Below, in pieces: positions 17,432-26,112 of a stretch of DNA of 64,000 nt. The position numbers and the translations under genes were made by a program. The stretch comes from Thiosocius sp963736445 (lineage in GTDB: Bacteria > Pseudomonadota > Gammaproteobacteria > Chromatiales > Chromatiaceae): the NCBI GenBank assembly GCA_963736445.1, contig CAVTOY010000007.1:62001-126000 (forward strand), in the 5' to 3' direction. Position 1 is the first letter of the stretch. Each line of letters begins with the position of its first letter. The notes beneath the pieces were generated by a model that saw only the letters and a list, made by a program, of their open reading frames with translations, was not told the DNA's origin and searched no databases.

Positions 17432-17515
17432 CGAGGATAAGGTCGCCGCAGGCTGGCTGGTGAGTTTTTTCGGGCTAGACTCGCCTCAGCGTACACCGTT
17501 GGGCAGAATTGCGAA

Positions 17516-17824
17516 ATGAACCCGAAGAAATACATTGGGATAGACAAAGACCCGCTGGGAGCGATGAACACCACCGGCAACATTATTCGCGATGCCTGGC
17601 TGTTCGGATTGATCCCCGAGACCGAGACCTGTGAAGGCTGGACGGTGCAGGGCGTGCAAGCCCTGTACGAGCAGGTTACCCAGGAGTGGAGTAAATACGG
17701 CCACATGGTATCCAATCTGCCGCCCGAGCTGACCTTGAGGCATCGAAAGATCTACGATGCGGCAATCGCCAGGGCGCGAGAACTTGGTTGGGATCCGGAA
17801 GCGGGTTTAGATGACGACAGATGA
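17516..17824 (+). CDS. Conserved-looking protein of unknown function
   Basis: The 102-residue protein begins MNPKKYIGIDKDPLGAMNTT. It has a compact acidic composition with conserved-looking Trp and Tyr (DAWLFGLIPETETCEGW, EWSKYGHMV) and no membrane segment. I do not recognise the family. It begins 84 bp from the divergent phosphatase gene. A short frame follows at 17849, possibly in the same transcript. Confidence 0.65.
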   Translation: MNPKKYIGIDKDPLGAMNTTGNIIRDAWLFGLIPETETCEGWTVQGVQALYEQVTQEWSKYGHMVSNLPPELTLRHRKIYDAAIARARELGWDPEAGLDDDR

Positions 17825-17848
17825 AATGAAACACACGCGCTGAATTTG

Positions 17849-18001
17849 GTGAGCATTGAGCGCGTTACCTTTTTTCGGCCGGATGAGCTCGCTCGCGAGG
17901 ATATCCACATTCCGGCTGCACTGTATCGGGTCGAGGAACGGCACGAGGAATCTGGCTGCGAGCCGCGGGCCAAGCCTGTGCTTCCCTTTCGGAGTATTTG
18001 A
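17849..18001 (+). CDS. Possible small protein (50 residues)
   Basis: A GTG at 17849 opens a 50-codon frame ending in TGA 17999-18001. The product starts MSIERVTFFRPDELAREDIH and is acidic then basic (RVEERHEES, RAKPVLPF), which looks protein-like rather than random. It lies 24 bp after one gene and 55 bp before the next, on the same strand. No clear ribosome site is visible, so it is tentative. Confidence 0.35.
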   Translation: MSIERVTFFRPDELAREDIHIPAALYRVEERHEESGCEPRAKPVLPFRSI

Positions 18002-18056
18002 CGTTGTGCCAGCCTGAGACGGTTGCGCGTCCTATCCACGCGCCGGGCCAAAGGGG

Positions 18057-18749
18057 ATGAGGCGGAGCGCTTGTCGGGTGCTTTTGTGGGCGTTGCTGAT
18101 CCCAGGACTACAATGCGCAGCTGCCGAGACGACGCAAGGCAGTTGGCAATTGCAGATCAGCGGACACCATAGCTTCGTCTTCGGCGAAACCGGCTTCGGC
18201 GGCGGCATCCGCATACCCTGGGAGGTGGTGATCCAGTTTCAGGTTCGCGATGGGGACTATCTGCTCGGCAGCGGCAGCGCCCGTTGGCTGGATCGGGTGG
18301 AAGAAATTTCGCACCCACCAGGCTGGTTCCGCTGTCGACAAGTCGCCGGTACTTATCTCGACAGCAACCTGACGCTGCACCAGACCCCGCGTGTGCGCTT
18401 CGCCGCCTTCCCGGTCGGAGGCAGCCTGATGCGGGGGCGCGTTCGGCTGCAGCCAGGTTACCAGCCGCCGGGTAACTATCTGGCCGTCACCTACGAGTGC
18501 GTGGACGAAGGCGTCCGCGCGGAAAACTGGTTCGCACTCGCCGAACGGGGCAAGCAGGTGCTCGGCAAACGCCAGGATGTCGAGACAAGGCGAGACCCCG
18601 AGCGGCAGGTAGCACGGGTGCGGGAGGTCGCCGCGTTGCCCCCCGAGAGGAGCATTGAAATGCCGCTGGAGGATGGGTGGACTTTTTCTCAGGGGAGCGC
18701 GGACGACGGCAGCGCGGTCAGCTTCCGGCTGCAGCGTCTGGATGACTGA
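18057..18749 (+). CDS. Exported protein of unknown function
   Basis: The 230-residue protein has a signal peptide (residues 1-23, cleavage after CAAA). The mature part begins with beta-rich sequence (WQLQISGHHSFVFGETGF) and has two Cys (WFRCRQVAG, VTYECVDEG) that could form a disulfide. The domain is not one I recognise. It is convergent with the tRNA-modification-like pair, with stops 13 bp apart. Confidence 0.65.
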   Translation: MRRSACRVLLWALLIPGLQCAAAETTQGSWQLQISGHHSFVFGETGFGGGIRIPWEVVIQFQVRDGDYLLGSGSARWLDRVEEISHPPGWFRCRQVAGTYLDSNLTLHQTPRVRFAAFPVGGSLMRGRVRLQPGYQPPGNYLAVTYECVDEGVRAENWFALAERGKQVLGKRQDVETRRDPERQVARVREVAALPPERSIEMPLEDGWTFSQGSADDGSAVSFRLQRLDD

Positions 18750-18762
18750 TCGCCTCGCTGGG

Positions 18763-19320
18763 TCACGCCAGGCGTTCGATCCGATAGAGTATCGGTCCGG
18801 GTGAGTCGTGCCTGACCACCCGACATTGATCGCCGCGTTGCGCCAGCCACGCATCTACCGCGGCAACCTCGGCGGCGCCGCCAGGGTGCCCGCGATAGGC
18901 CAGCAATGAGATTAGACCGCCAGCGCGGAGAACGGACAGCGCCTGGCTCAGCGCGAGCACCGTCGTCTCCGCCTTTGTGACCAGTGACTTGTCGAATCCC
19001 GGCAGATAACCCAGGTTGAACATCACCGCCGCAATGTTGCCTGGCCAGTCGGCCGGCAGCGCAGCGACCATGTGTTCATGCCCGCACAGGCGCAGTCTAA
19101 CCTTATCCGCGAGGCCTGCGTCCGCAATCCGTGCCCGAGCCTGCTGCAGCGCGGTGGCTTGGACGTCGAAACCCATCACCTGACCCTGAGGGCCGACCTG
19201 TTGCGCGAGAAACAGCAGATCGTGGCCATTGCCGACCGTGGCGTCTACTGCCAGATCGCCGGCGTGCACAATGCCGGAGAGGGCCTGTTGGGCCAAGCGG
19301 GTGAGCGGCCGATACCTCAT
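18763..19320 (-). CDS. MnmM/YtqB-family tRNA methyltransferase
   Basis: The 185-residue protein matches the YtqB/MnmM family: an SAM loop DATVGNGHD near residue 25, then AVMFNLGYLPGFDKSLVTKA near residue 93, and a YRGHPGG segment. In Gram-positive bacteria MnmM methylates nm5 to mnm5 on wobble uridine 34 of certain tRNAs. The ATG at 19320 overlaps the stop of the upstream flavoprotein (ATGA), so the two are translationally coupled. A start at 19386 would lie inside that gene. The role here is inferred from family and context. Confidence 0.82.
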   Translation of the reverse strand: MRYRPLTRLAQQALSGIVHAGDLAVDATVGNGHDLLFLAQQVGPQGQVMGFDVQATALQQARARIADAGLADKVRLRLCGHEHMVAALPADWPGNIAAVMFNLGYLPGFDKSLVTKAETTVLALSQALSVLRAGGLISLLAYRGHPGGAAEVAAVDAWLAQRGDQCRVVRHDSPGPILYRIERLA

Positions 19321-20372
19321 GTGCAGCGCCGGATGTCCGCCTCGGCGGGCAGGGGGGCCGCGCGAACCAGGTGTTCGGCGAGACACCGGGTATACCAGGG
19401 TATGGTCAGCGCGCCCCGCGCACCGAAGCCGTTGCAGACCCAGAGGCCAGGGAATTGCGGATGTCGGCCGAGCAACGGGTAGCGATCACGCGTGGCGGGG
19501 CGCACGCCGGCCTGATGCGCCACCACCTGGAATTGTGCCCCCGGCAGCAGCCTCTCCAGCCCTTGCAACAGCTGCTGCCTGCCTCGGCTGGTGGGCGCGT
19601 CATCGAATGACTGATGGTCGTGGGTGGCGCCGAGGCGGGTCTCGCCGTTCGTGAGCGGCACCAGCCAATGCGCGGCGTTGACAATGTACCTGAGCTGCCG
19701 GTCCGCAACCTGCAGATTCAGTATCTCACCCTTGTCCGGCGCCAACGGCAGCCAGTCGAACCAAGGATTGAGGCGCACTCGCGCACCATCGCAGAAGACC
19801 AGCCGGTCGGCGCGCAAGCCGGCCGCCGCCACCCCGTCCGCGGTCGGCTCAATCTCCCGATAATCCAGGGCGCCCTCGTGGAGGGCACCGTGATGCGTCA
19901 GCCAACGACGCAGATGGCGCAGCAATTGTGGCATATCGACATATCCAGTGCGGTGCTGGACAAAACCGCCGCAGGGCGCCGAGACAGTTTCCGGACACTG
20001 GTCGCTGTCGAAGCGCTCCCCGAGCAGATCGCGATTGGCCGTATCCTTAGCGACGCGGTGGTAGAAGCGTTGCTGTTCGGGGGATCGGAATAGGCGCAGC
20101 ATAGGACTGGCATGCAGGAAACGTCGCTGCAGGCGATGCTGCAAATCCGAATACCAGCGATCTGAGGAGCGCAGCCAGTCGTCCAGTTGCGGCCTGCGGC
20201 TGAAGCGCATCCCGGCCAGTGGGTTGATGAGACCGGCGGCAACGCGGGAAGACGCACTGAGATGCCCGTCGTCTATCACGCAAACCTGCTGGCCGGCCTC
20301 GATCAGTTGCCAGGCCAGGGCGCTACCCGCGAGCCCTTGGCCCAGGATCAGGGTGTCGAAATGCTGCGACAT
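19317..20372 (-). CDS. FAD oxidoreductase resembling the MnmC oxidase domain
   Basis: The 351-residue protein is a D-amino-acid-oxidase-fold flavoprotein with the FAD loop LILGQGLAGSALA near residue 8. Its C-terminus GVRPATRDRYPLLG...GFGARGALTIP matches the pattern of the MnmC C-terminal domain, which turns cmnm5U34 into nm5U34. It lacks the MnmC methylase domain. The overlapping downstream gene is an MnmM-like methyltransferase, so together they could replace bifunctional MnmC. The function is inferred. Confidence 0.75.
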   Translation of the reverse strand: MSQHFDTLILGQGLAGSALAWQLIEAGQQVCVIDDGHLSASSRVAAGLINPLAGMRFSRRPQLDDWLRSSDRWYSDLQHRLQRRFLHASPMLRLFRSPEQQRFYHRVAKDTANRDLLGERFDSDQCPETVSAPCGGFVQHRTGYVDMPQLLRHLRRWLTHHGALHEGALDYREIEPTADGVAAAGLRADRLVFCDGARVRLNPWFDWLPLAPDKGEILNLQVADRQLRYIVNAAHWLVPLTNGETRLGATHDHQSFDDAPTSRGRQQLLQGLERLLPGAQFQVVAHQAGVRPATRDRYPLLGRHPQFPGLWVCNGFGARGALTIPWYTRCLAEHLVRAAPLPAEADIRRCT

Positions 20373-20415
20373 GGGGTCATTCTCGCACGTCGCGGATCAA
20401 GCGCCGCAGAACGCT

Positions 20416-21198
20416 TCACCCGGTCGCGCGGACCGGATCGCGAGGCCGCAGCGGGCGCTGCGTAGGATCCTGCAGCGCACGCACGATGTCGCCGCGCGCC
20501 AGCTCGGCGATCTGTTTGCGGGAGTGACTCTGCAGCACGATAGGCTCGCCAAACACAACATGGACGGTGGTTCGCCTGCGTAGGATCAGGCCACGCAGAT
20601 TTTCGCCCAGCGATTGCTGATCCGTGTAGGGGGCTACAGGGTCGTGGTCACCGTCGATGTGGTAGCGCAGCGCGACCGGAACGACGTCCGTGTTGGTGTC
20701 CAGTGCGGCGCCGAACAGGCGCGAGAAAAAGGGCCGCACCTCACGGCCATCCGTCGTAGTTCCCTCAGGAAAAAGGGTCAGAATGCGATTTTCGCGCAGT
20801 CGCTGGGCGATCTGTTCGCTGATCGCGCCGGCCTCCCCGTGGCCACGGCGGATGAATAGAGTTCCGGAACGGGCGGCAAGCCAGCCGATCAGCGGCCACT
20901 CGCGGATCTCGTACTTGGACAGAAAATCGGTATGGGTCAGCCCGCCGAGGACGACAATGTCGAGCCAGGAGACGTGGTTGCTCACCAGGAGTACCGGAGC
21001 CTGCGGACGATATCCCGCCACGGTGATCTGTACGCCGAGGACATCGGCCAGGCGCTTGTGCCACCAGGACGTGACATCGGGGTGAGTTCGTAATTCACCA
21101 GTGGCTTGGCGGGTCACGATGACCGGCGTCGCAAGCACTCCGAGCAACACATGAAGCACTAGCTGCAGCCCGCGCCAAAGCACCCGGAAAGACGTCAT
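20416..21198 (-). CDS. plsC: 1-acyl-sn-glycerol-3-phosphate acyltransferase (PlsC-like)
   Basis: The 260-residue membrane-bound enzyme transfers an acyl chain to lysophosphatidic acid. It has an N-terminal hydrophobic helix (about 8-28), the NHVSWLD catalytic HX4D motif near residue 73, and the FPEGTTTDG substrate motif near residue 145. The ATG at 21198 places the helix at the N-terminus. The longer frame to 21363 adds Arg-rich, non-family sequence. It is the upstream-most of three same-strand genes; 43 bp separates it from the flavoprotein gene. Confidence 0.87.
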   Translation of the reverse strand: MTSFRVLWRGLQLVLHVLLGVLATPVIVTRQATGELRTHPDVTSWWHKRLADVLGVQITVAGYRPQAPVLLVSNHVSWLDIVVLGGLTHTDFLSKYEIREWPLIGWLAARSGTLFIRRGHGEAGAISEQIAQRLRENRILTLFPEGTTTDGREVRPFFSRLFGAALDTNTDVVPVALRYHIDGDHDPVAPYTDQQSLGENLRGLILRRRTTVHVVFGEPIVLQSHSRKQIAELARGDIVRALQDPTQRPLRPRDPVRATG

Positions 21199-21584
21199 TA
21201 GGTAGCCTTCGTTCCCGCGATCCTCAAGGCGCCGATTATAGAACGCATCGCTTGGGGGAACATTCGCGCGCAGCGAGAAGCCGGCGCTCCGGATAACCGT
21301 CCTTTCACCGCCACGGGAGCAAAGAGGTAAAGAGACCGCGAGGCGTCCGCGACGCGTACGCAAACGCTACGGCGGCGCGAATCGTCAGCAATGCGACGAC
21401 GCCGACGTAATTCCGGCCACAAAACAGGGTCTTTCTGCCACGCAACGGCCTTTCGAGGCAGAAATAGTGAGAATTTCGCGGCTCCGAGCGTGTATCGTCG
21501 AGGACGTCCGCGGGAAAACCCGCAAACGCCCCGATCCGGTGCGCTAGACTAGAAAGCTGTCGAACAAAAATTAGGTTGCTTCTC
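21199..21584. other. Gene-free stretch between divergent plsC and dxs
   Basis: This 386 bp gap should hold promoters for both divergent genes. I see no confident -35/-10 pair on either strand and no riboswitch-like conserved core. A small hairpin (gcggg-aaaa-cccgc at about 21510-21523) lies about 60 bp before the dxs start. The long frames crossing the gap have no protein-like character. Confidence 0.4.
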
Positions 21585-23483
21585 ATGCCAGAAAGCCCGC
21601 CCGGTACGACATACCCGCTGCTCGAGGGGATGGATTCTCCCGCTGGTCTCCGCGCATTGCCGGCCAGCGACCTGCCGGCGATCGTGGCGGAGGTGCGACA
21701 ATTTCTGGTCGACACGGTGTCGCAGACCGGTGGACACCTCGCTGCGGGACTGGGTGTGGTCGAGCTGACGGTTGCCCTGCACCATGTCTTCAACACCCCG
21801 CACGATCGACTGCTCTGGGATGTGGGCCATCAGGCGTATCCGCACAAAATCCTGACTGGACGACGTGAGCGTCTGCATACGCTGCGCACCAAAGACGGGC
21901 TTTCCGGTTTTCTAAAGCGTGACGAGTCGGAATACGATGCCTTCGGGGCCGGTCATTCGAGCACCTCGATCAGCGCCGCCCTCGGTATGGCGGTGGCCGC
22001 CCATGCGGCCGGCGAGGAACGCGAGCACATTGCGGTCATAGGGGATGGTGCGCTGTCCGCCGGTATGGCCTTCGAGGCGTTGAATCACGCCGGCGCCCTC
22101 GACCTCGATTTATTGGTGATTCTGAACGACAACGATATGTCGATATCGCCGCCGGTCGGGGCCGTCAGCAACTATCTCGCGCGCGTCCTCTCCAGCGGCT
22201 TCTACAATCGGGTGCGCGAGGGCGGTAAACAGGTGCTCAGCGGCATGCCCGGGGTGAAGGACTTGGTGCACCGCTGGGAAGAGCACATGAAGGGCATGGT
22301 GACGCCCGGTACGCTGTTTGAAGAACTCGGTTTCAACTACATCGGCCCGATCGACGGCCACGACGTGGCCTTGCTGGTCAGCACGCTGCGCAACATGAAG
22401 GCGATGCGTGGGCCGCGCCTGTTGCACATCGTCACCCAAAAGGGCCACGGTTATCCGCCGGCGGAGGGGGATCCCTGCGTCTATCACGGCGTCACGCCTT
22501 TCGATCCGTCGACTGGCGAGATGGCCAAGAAATCGGCCGGCAAGAGTTTCACCTCGGTGTTCTCGGACTGGGTATGCGACGTCGCCGAGAAGGATCCACG
22601 CCTGATGGCGGTCACCCCAGCGATGTGCGAAGGCTCCGGCCTGGTCAAGTTCGCCAAGCGCTTTCCGGAACGATATTTCGATGTCGGGATCGCTGAGCAG
22701 CATGCGGTGACCTTTTCGGCCGGCATGGCCTGCGAAAACCTCAAACCGGTGGTTGCTATCTACTCGACGTTCCTGCAGCGCGCTTACGATCAGATGTTGC
22801 ATGATGTTGCGCTGCAAGATCTGGATGTGACCTTTGCCGTAGATCGTGCCGGCCAAGTGGGTGCCGACGGTGCCACCCATGCCGGAATTTTCGATCTGAG
22901 CTATGCGCGCTGTATCCCCAATATGTCGATCCTGGCGCCGGCCGACGAGGCCGAATGTCGGTTGATGTTACAGACTGCCTATGACCATCCCGGGCCCGCA
23001 TTGGTGCGCTACCCGCGTGGCGTCGGCATCGGCGCCGAGGTCGGTGACGGTTTCGATACGCTCCCTTGGGGTCGCGCTGAGATCGTCAGGCAGGGCCGCA
23101 GCGTGGCGATTTTGGCGTTCGGCACCCTGCTGCAGTCCGCGCGCCATGTGGGCGACAGGCTCGATGCCACCGTCGTCAACATGCGCTTCGTGAAGCCGCT
23201 CGATCAGGAGTTGGTGCTGCAGATGGCCTGCGATCATGAGCTGCTGGTGACGCTGGAAGAAAACGTCGTGCAGGGCGGCGCGGGTTCCGCGGTCAATGAG
23301 GCCCTGCATTCCGCCGGTATCGCGGCGAATGTGCTGAATCTTGGTCTGCCCGACGTCTTCATCGAACATGCGACGCAGACCGAACAACTCGAGATCGCCG
23401 GATTGTCCCCCCAGCAGATCGAGTCCCGCGTGCGTGCCGCGCTGGTCAAACAGTCCGGGGGTTCGCAGGCCGCGCAGGCCTGA
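21585..23483 (+). CDS. dxs: 1-deoxy-D-xylulose-5-phosphate synthase
   Basis: The 632-residue enzyme condenses pyruvate and glyceraldehyde-3-phosphate to DXP, the first step of the non-mevalonate isoprenoid route and a source for thiamine. It has the thiamine diphosphate motif GDGALSAGMAFEALN near residue 148, LLWDVGHQAYPHKI near residue 73, and the transketolase pyrimidine-domain residues IAEQHAVTF near residue 368. The ATG at 21585 has a weak taggt site; a TTG at 21576 adds only three residues. It is convergent with the FIST gene. Confidence 0.96.
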   Translation: MPESPPGTTYPLLEGMDSPAGLRALPASDLPAIVAEVRQFLVDTVSQTGGHLAAGLGVVELTVALHHVFNTPHDRLLWDVGHQAYPHKILTGRRERLHTLRTKDGLSGFLKRDESEYDAFGAGHSSTSISAALGMAVAAHAAGEEREHIAVIGDGALSAGMAFEALNHAGALDLDLLVILNDNDMSISPPVGAVSNYLARVLSSGFYNRVREGGKQVLSGMPGVKDLVHRWEEHMKGMVTPGTLFEELGFNYIGPIDGHDVALLVSTLRNMKAMRGPRLLHIVTQKGHGYPPAEGDPCVYHGVTPFDPSTGEMAKKSAGKSFTSVFSDWVCDVAEKDPRLMAVTPAMCEGSGLVKFAKRFPERYFDVGIAEQHAVTFSAGMACENLKPVVAIYSTFLQRAYDQMLHDVALQDLDVTFAVDRAGQVGADGATHAGIFDLSYARCIPNMSILAPADEAECRLMLQTAYDHPGPALVRYPRGVGIGAEVGDGFDTLPWGRAEIVRQGRSVAILAFGTLLQSARHVGDRLDATVVNMRFVKPLDQELVLQMACDHELLVTLEENVVQGGAGSAVNEALHSAGIAANVLNLGLPDVFIEHATQTEQLEIAGLSPQQIESRVRAALVKQSGGSQAAQA

Positions 23484-23538
23484 GGTTGGTTTCCAATAGT
23501 CGGCTGGCACCGACGCAGCGATGTGTGCAACCCGCGGC

Positions 23539-24654
23539 TCAGCTGAACAGCGTCAGCACACCGGTGTAGCCGTACAAACGGTGGTGCGAGATCTCGCCAT
23601 TGGCATAGAAGCCTGCCAGCGGCACGCCGCCGAGCAGGCGCTTCACTAGTTGCATCTCGGCCGCATCCTCGCCGAACAGATTCCGTCCTCGGCCGAGACA
23701 GCTGTGGTAAAGCGCACCGCGCGCCGGTCCGGGCAGGCGACTCAGCAGCCCTTCGATCATATTCACCAGGTCTTCGCGCGCCGTCTGCGCGTCGCGGCGC
23801 GCGAACTGGACCTCCATGCCTGGTTGCACCAGGTCGCCGATTGCCAACAGACCCTGATCCGGGTCGATGCCGATTAGGTTCCGTACCAGATAGTCGCCGG
23901 TATCCGACCCGGGGATAGGCAGTGCGGCAAAGATGTAGCCGCCGACGCGCCGCAGATCGCGCGCCAGCACCTCGCCGATGTCTTCTTTGAACACATCCAG
24001 CGCCGGTCGATCGTCGATGGTCTGGATAATGTTGCGCTGACAGCCGGTAATCTGGTGCCGGTTGCCGATCAGACTGCAACCCTGGCTGAGACCCGTCGTT
24101 ATCGACACGCGGCCGCTGAATAGCACGCCGGAGAGTCCACCGCCGCCGGCGCGATCCGCGATCTGCACCGCCAGCCTCTCAGCAGAGGCAATGCCCCCGA
24201 TCAGAAAACCACCCTGTAGGCCGTCGCTAAGCTCGATCAGTTGGGCCGGCAGCCGGGTGTTGCTTGGATCGCCGTGCACGACGGCAACCGATGCGAGGGT
24301 TCTCTCACGCCAGTTCCTAGTGGCATCGAGCCAATCGTTCATGTTGTCGTCGAGCGCTGGGATCAGGCGGAAATCCTCTTCGGCGAAGGGCGTCGTCAGC
24401 ACCGACAACCCCGGTTCTGCATAGGTCTCGCGGCCGCTGCTGCACAGCCCCATGCCGACGCAGCCGACCCAGTGGGCGATGCCGCTGCGTCCGCGCAGGT
24501 AATCGAGCATACGATCGGTGTCGCCGGCCAGTTCCTCCGCGACATAGACAAAGGCAAGCTGCCCCTCGGCTGCGTGATCGATACCTGCAAGAACGCCATC
24601 GCAGGCGTCACGCCAATTGGCTGAGGTAACGTGGATGCTGTGGAAGGAAGGCAT
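23539..24654 (-). CDS. FIST-domain sensory protein
   Basis: The 371-residue protein has the two parts of a FIST protein: an N-terminal FIST domain (about 1-215, with VGCVGMGLCSSGRE) and a FIST_C domain (about 225-360). FIST domains are thought to bind small ligands, probably amino acids. There is no effector domain and no signal peptide. The ATG at 24654 is preferred to a TTG 12 bases earlier. It lies 56 bp downstream of phosphoribulokinase on the same strand, with a strong hairpin between them. Confidence 0.82.
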   Translation of the reverse strand: MPSFHSIHVTSANWRDACDGVLAGIDHAAEGQLAFVYVAEELAGDTDRMLDYLRGRSGIAHWVGCVGMGLCSSGRETYAEPGLSVLTTPFAEEDFRLIPALDDNMNDWLDATRNWRERTLASVAVVHGDPSNTRLPAQLIELSDGLQGGFLIGGIASAERLAVQIADRAGGGGLSGVLFSGRVSITTGLSQGCSLIGNRHQITGCQRNIIQTIDDRPALDVFKEDIGEVLARDLRRVGGYIFAALPIPGSDTGDYLVRNLIGIDPDQGLLAIGDLVQPGMEVQFARRDAQTAREDLVNMIEGLLSRLPGPARGALYHSCLGRGRNLFGEDAAEMQLVKRLLGGVPLAGFYANGEISHHRLYGYTGVLTLFS

Positions 24655-24675
24655 GGCGCGAGGCAACCCAGTCAG

Positions 24676-24704
24676 GGCGGTGGCGGCGCGACGCCTCCAC
24701 CGCC
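24676..24704. other. Hairpin between phosphoribulokinase and FIST genes
   Basis: ggcggtgg and ccaccgcc form an 8 bp perfect stem around a 13-base GC-rich loop, 7 bp after the prk stop (reading the minus strand). No T-run follows on that strand, so it is not a classical intrinsic terminator. It may attenuate read-through into the FIST gene or stabilise the prk mRNA end. Confidence 0.4.
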
Positions 24705-24710
24705 GCGAAC

Positions 24711-25586
24711 TTACAGGCCGCGTTCGTCCATCATGTGGTCGATGATTGGTCCGAAGATCACCTCCATTGCAAAACCCATCTTGCCGCCCGGCACAACGAT
24801 GCTGTTGCGGCGCGACATAAAGGAGTCGTGGATCATCGACAGGAGGTAGGGAAAATCTGTGCTGAACTTCTGCGGATCGGCAAAACGGATTACGACGAAG
24901 CTCTCGTCGGGCGTGGGGATATCGCGCGTGATGAAGGGGTTTGAGGTATCGACCAGGGAGACGCGCTGAAAGTTGATGTCCGTGCGCGAGAACTGTGGGG
25001 TGATGTGATTGATGTAATCCGGCATGCGACGCATGATGGTGTCGACCACTGCCTCGGGCGAGTAGCCACGTTCGGCGTTGTCACGATGGATCTTCTGGAT
25101 CCATTCCAGGTTGACGATCGGCACGACGCCGATGCCCAGATCGACGTGCGCGGCGACGTCGTCCTCATCGGTCTTTGCCAGACCGTGCAGCCCTTCGTAG
25201 AACAACAGGTCCGTGCCTTCCGGGATCGGCTCCCAGGGCGTGAACTCCCCCGGTTTCTTGTCGGTGCCGAGGCGGCTATTGTGCTCCGCTGCCTCCTCTT
25301 CGTTGTGCAGGTAGTAGCGTTTTTCGCCGGTGCCCGTCTCGCCGTAGGCCCTGAACAGCTCCTCGAGCTTGTCGAAGCGATTGGCTTCCGGCCCGAAATG
25401 GCTGAGGTGCTCCTCAGTCATCTTTACTTTCATTTCACCCCGTTCGTAGCGATGGAAGCTGTCACCTTCTACGACCGCAGCATTTATGCCCTCACGGATG
25501 AAGATGTGTTCGAAAGCGCGTTTTACTGTGGTGGTGCCGGCGCCGGACGAACCGGTAACCGCAACGACGGGATGCTTTTTGGACAT
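24711..25586 (-). CDS. prkB: Phosphoribulokinase (proteobacterial class I type)
   Basis: The 291-residue kinase makes ribulose-1,5-bisphosphate from ribulose-5-phosphate and ATP, the CO2-acceptor-forming Calvin-cycle step. It has the P-loop GSSGAGTTTVKRAF near residue 12 and the family segments DSFHRYERGEMK, HFGPEANRFDKLEE and EGLHGL. Its length suits the octameric bacterial class. The ATG at 25586 has agggga upstream. No Rubisco or other cbb gene is in the window. It implies autotrophy, though not necessarily phototrophy. Confidence 0.95.
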   Translation of the reverse strand: MSKKHPVVAVTGSSGAGTTTVKRAFEHIFIREGINAAVVEGDSFHRYERGEMKVKMTEEHLSHFGPEANRFDKLEELFRAYGETGTGEKRYYLHNEEEAAEHNSRLGTDKKPGEFTPWEPIPEGTDLLFYEGLHGLAKTDEDDVAAHVDLGIGVVPIVNLEWIQKIHRDNAERGYSPEAVVDTIMRRMPDYINHITPQFSRTDINFQRVSLVDTSNPFITRDIPTPDESFVVIRFADPQKFSTDFPYLLSMIHDSFMSRRNSIVVPGGKMGFAMEVIFGPIIDHMMDERGL

Positions 25587-26112
25587 GCTGTCTCCCCTGG
25601 GTCTCAAGATTGTGGTCTGGTTGATCACTGAGGAAAGTGCTGGCCAATTAAAACCGCGCGGCGGATTGAGCTACGATCCCTGGTCTGACCTGCGGCATTT
25701 CTTATTCAGCAATTCCTAATTTAACTTTGCGCGCGACTATACCACAGCCCCCGGTACTGCCCTCGAGCGGGCGGATTGGATTGCGCTGCATCAAATATGT
25801 GTCGCCCGAACTGGATCGTAGGCAGGTCGCGAGAGGCCGGCGTGGAAATGGTCTTGGTGGCCTAACCGGCAATTTAGTCCTGAATCTCTTGGAAACTGCC
25901 GATAAATATCAGCACGTTGCGATGTTCCGCGGTATCCTTGCGCCCCTTCGGCGGTTGGCCAGGTATTCTCGAGCCGCGGTTGCCCGGTCCCGCCGGTATG
26001 GCTCAATCTGCGCGACACATCGGAATTTGCACAAAACAGTGGCTTTGCAGAGCCGTGGAGGCATGCGACAACGCGGTGTCTGCAGGTTTCTTGATTTTAT
26101 CCGGCGGTGGTG
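25587..26112. other. Gene-free stretch between divergent prk and purK
   Basis: This 526 bp gap must drive prk leftward and purK-purE rightward. On the prk side an AT-rich patch (25710-25735) contains TNA-type half-sites, which would suit a LysR-type regulator such as CbbR, but no convincing T-N11-A dyad stands out. No confident sigma70 promoter, terminator or small gene is visible. Confidence 0.4.

Noticed and set aside
22110..22880. A 256-codon minus-strand frame
   Set aside because: It is the shadow of dxs, whose motifs and length on the other strand are unmistakable.
25700..25740. CbbR-type operator upstream of phosphoribulokinase
   Set aside because: Only loose TNA half-sites with an 8-base gap are visible in an AT-rich patch; no convincing dyad.
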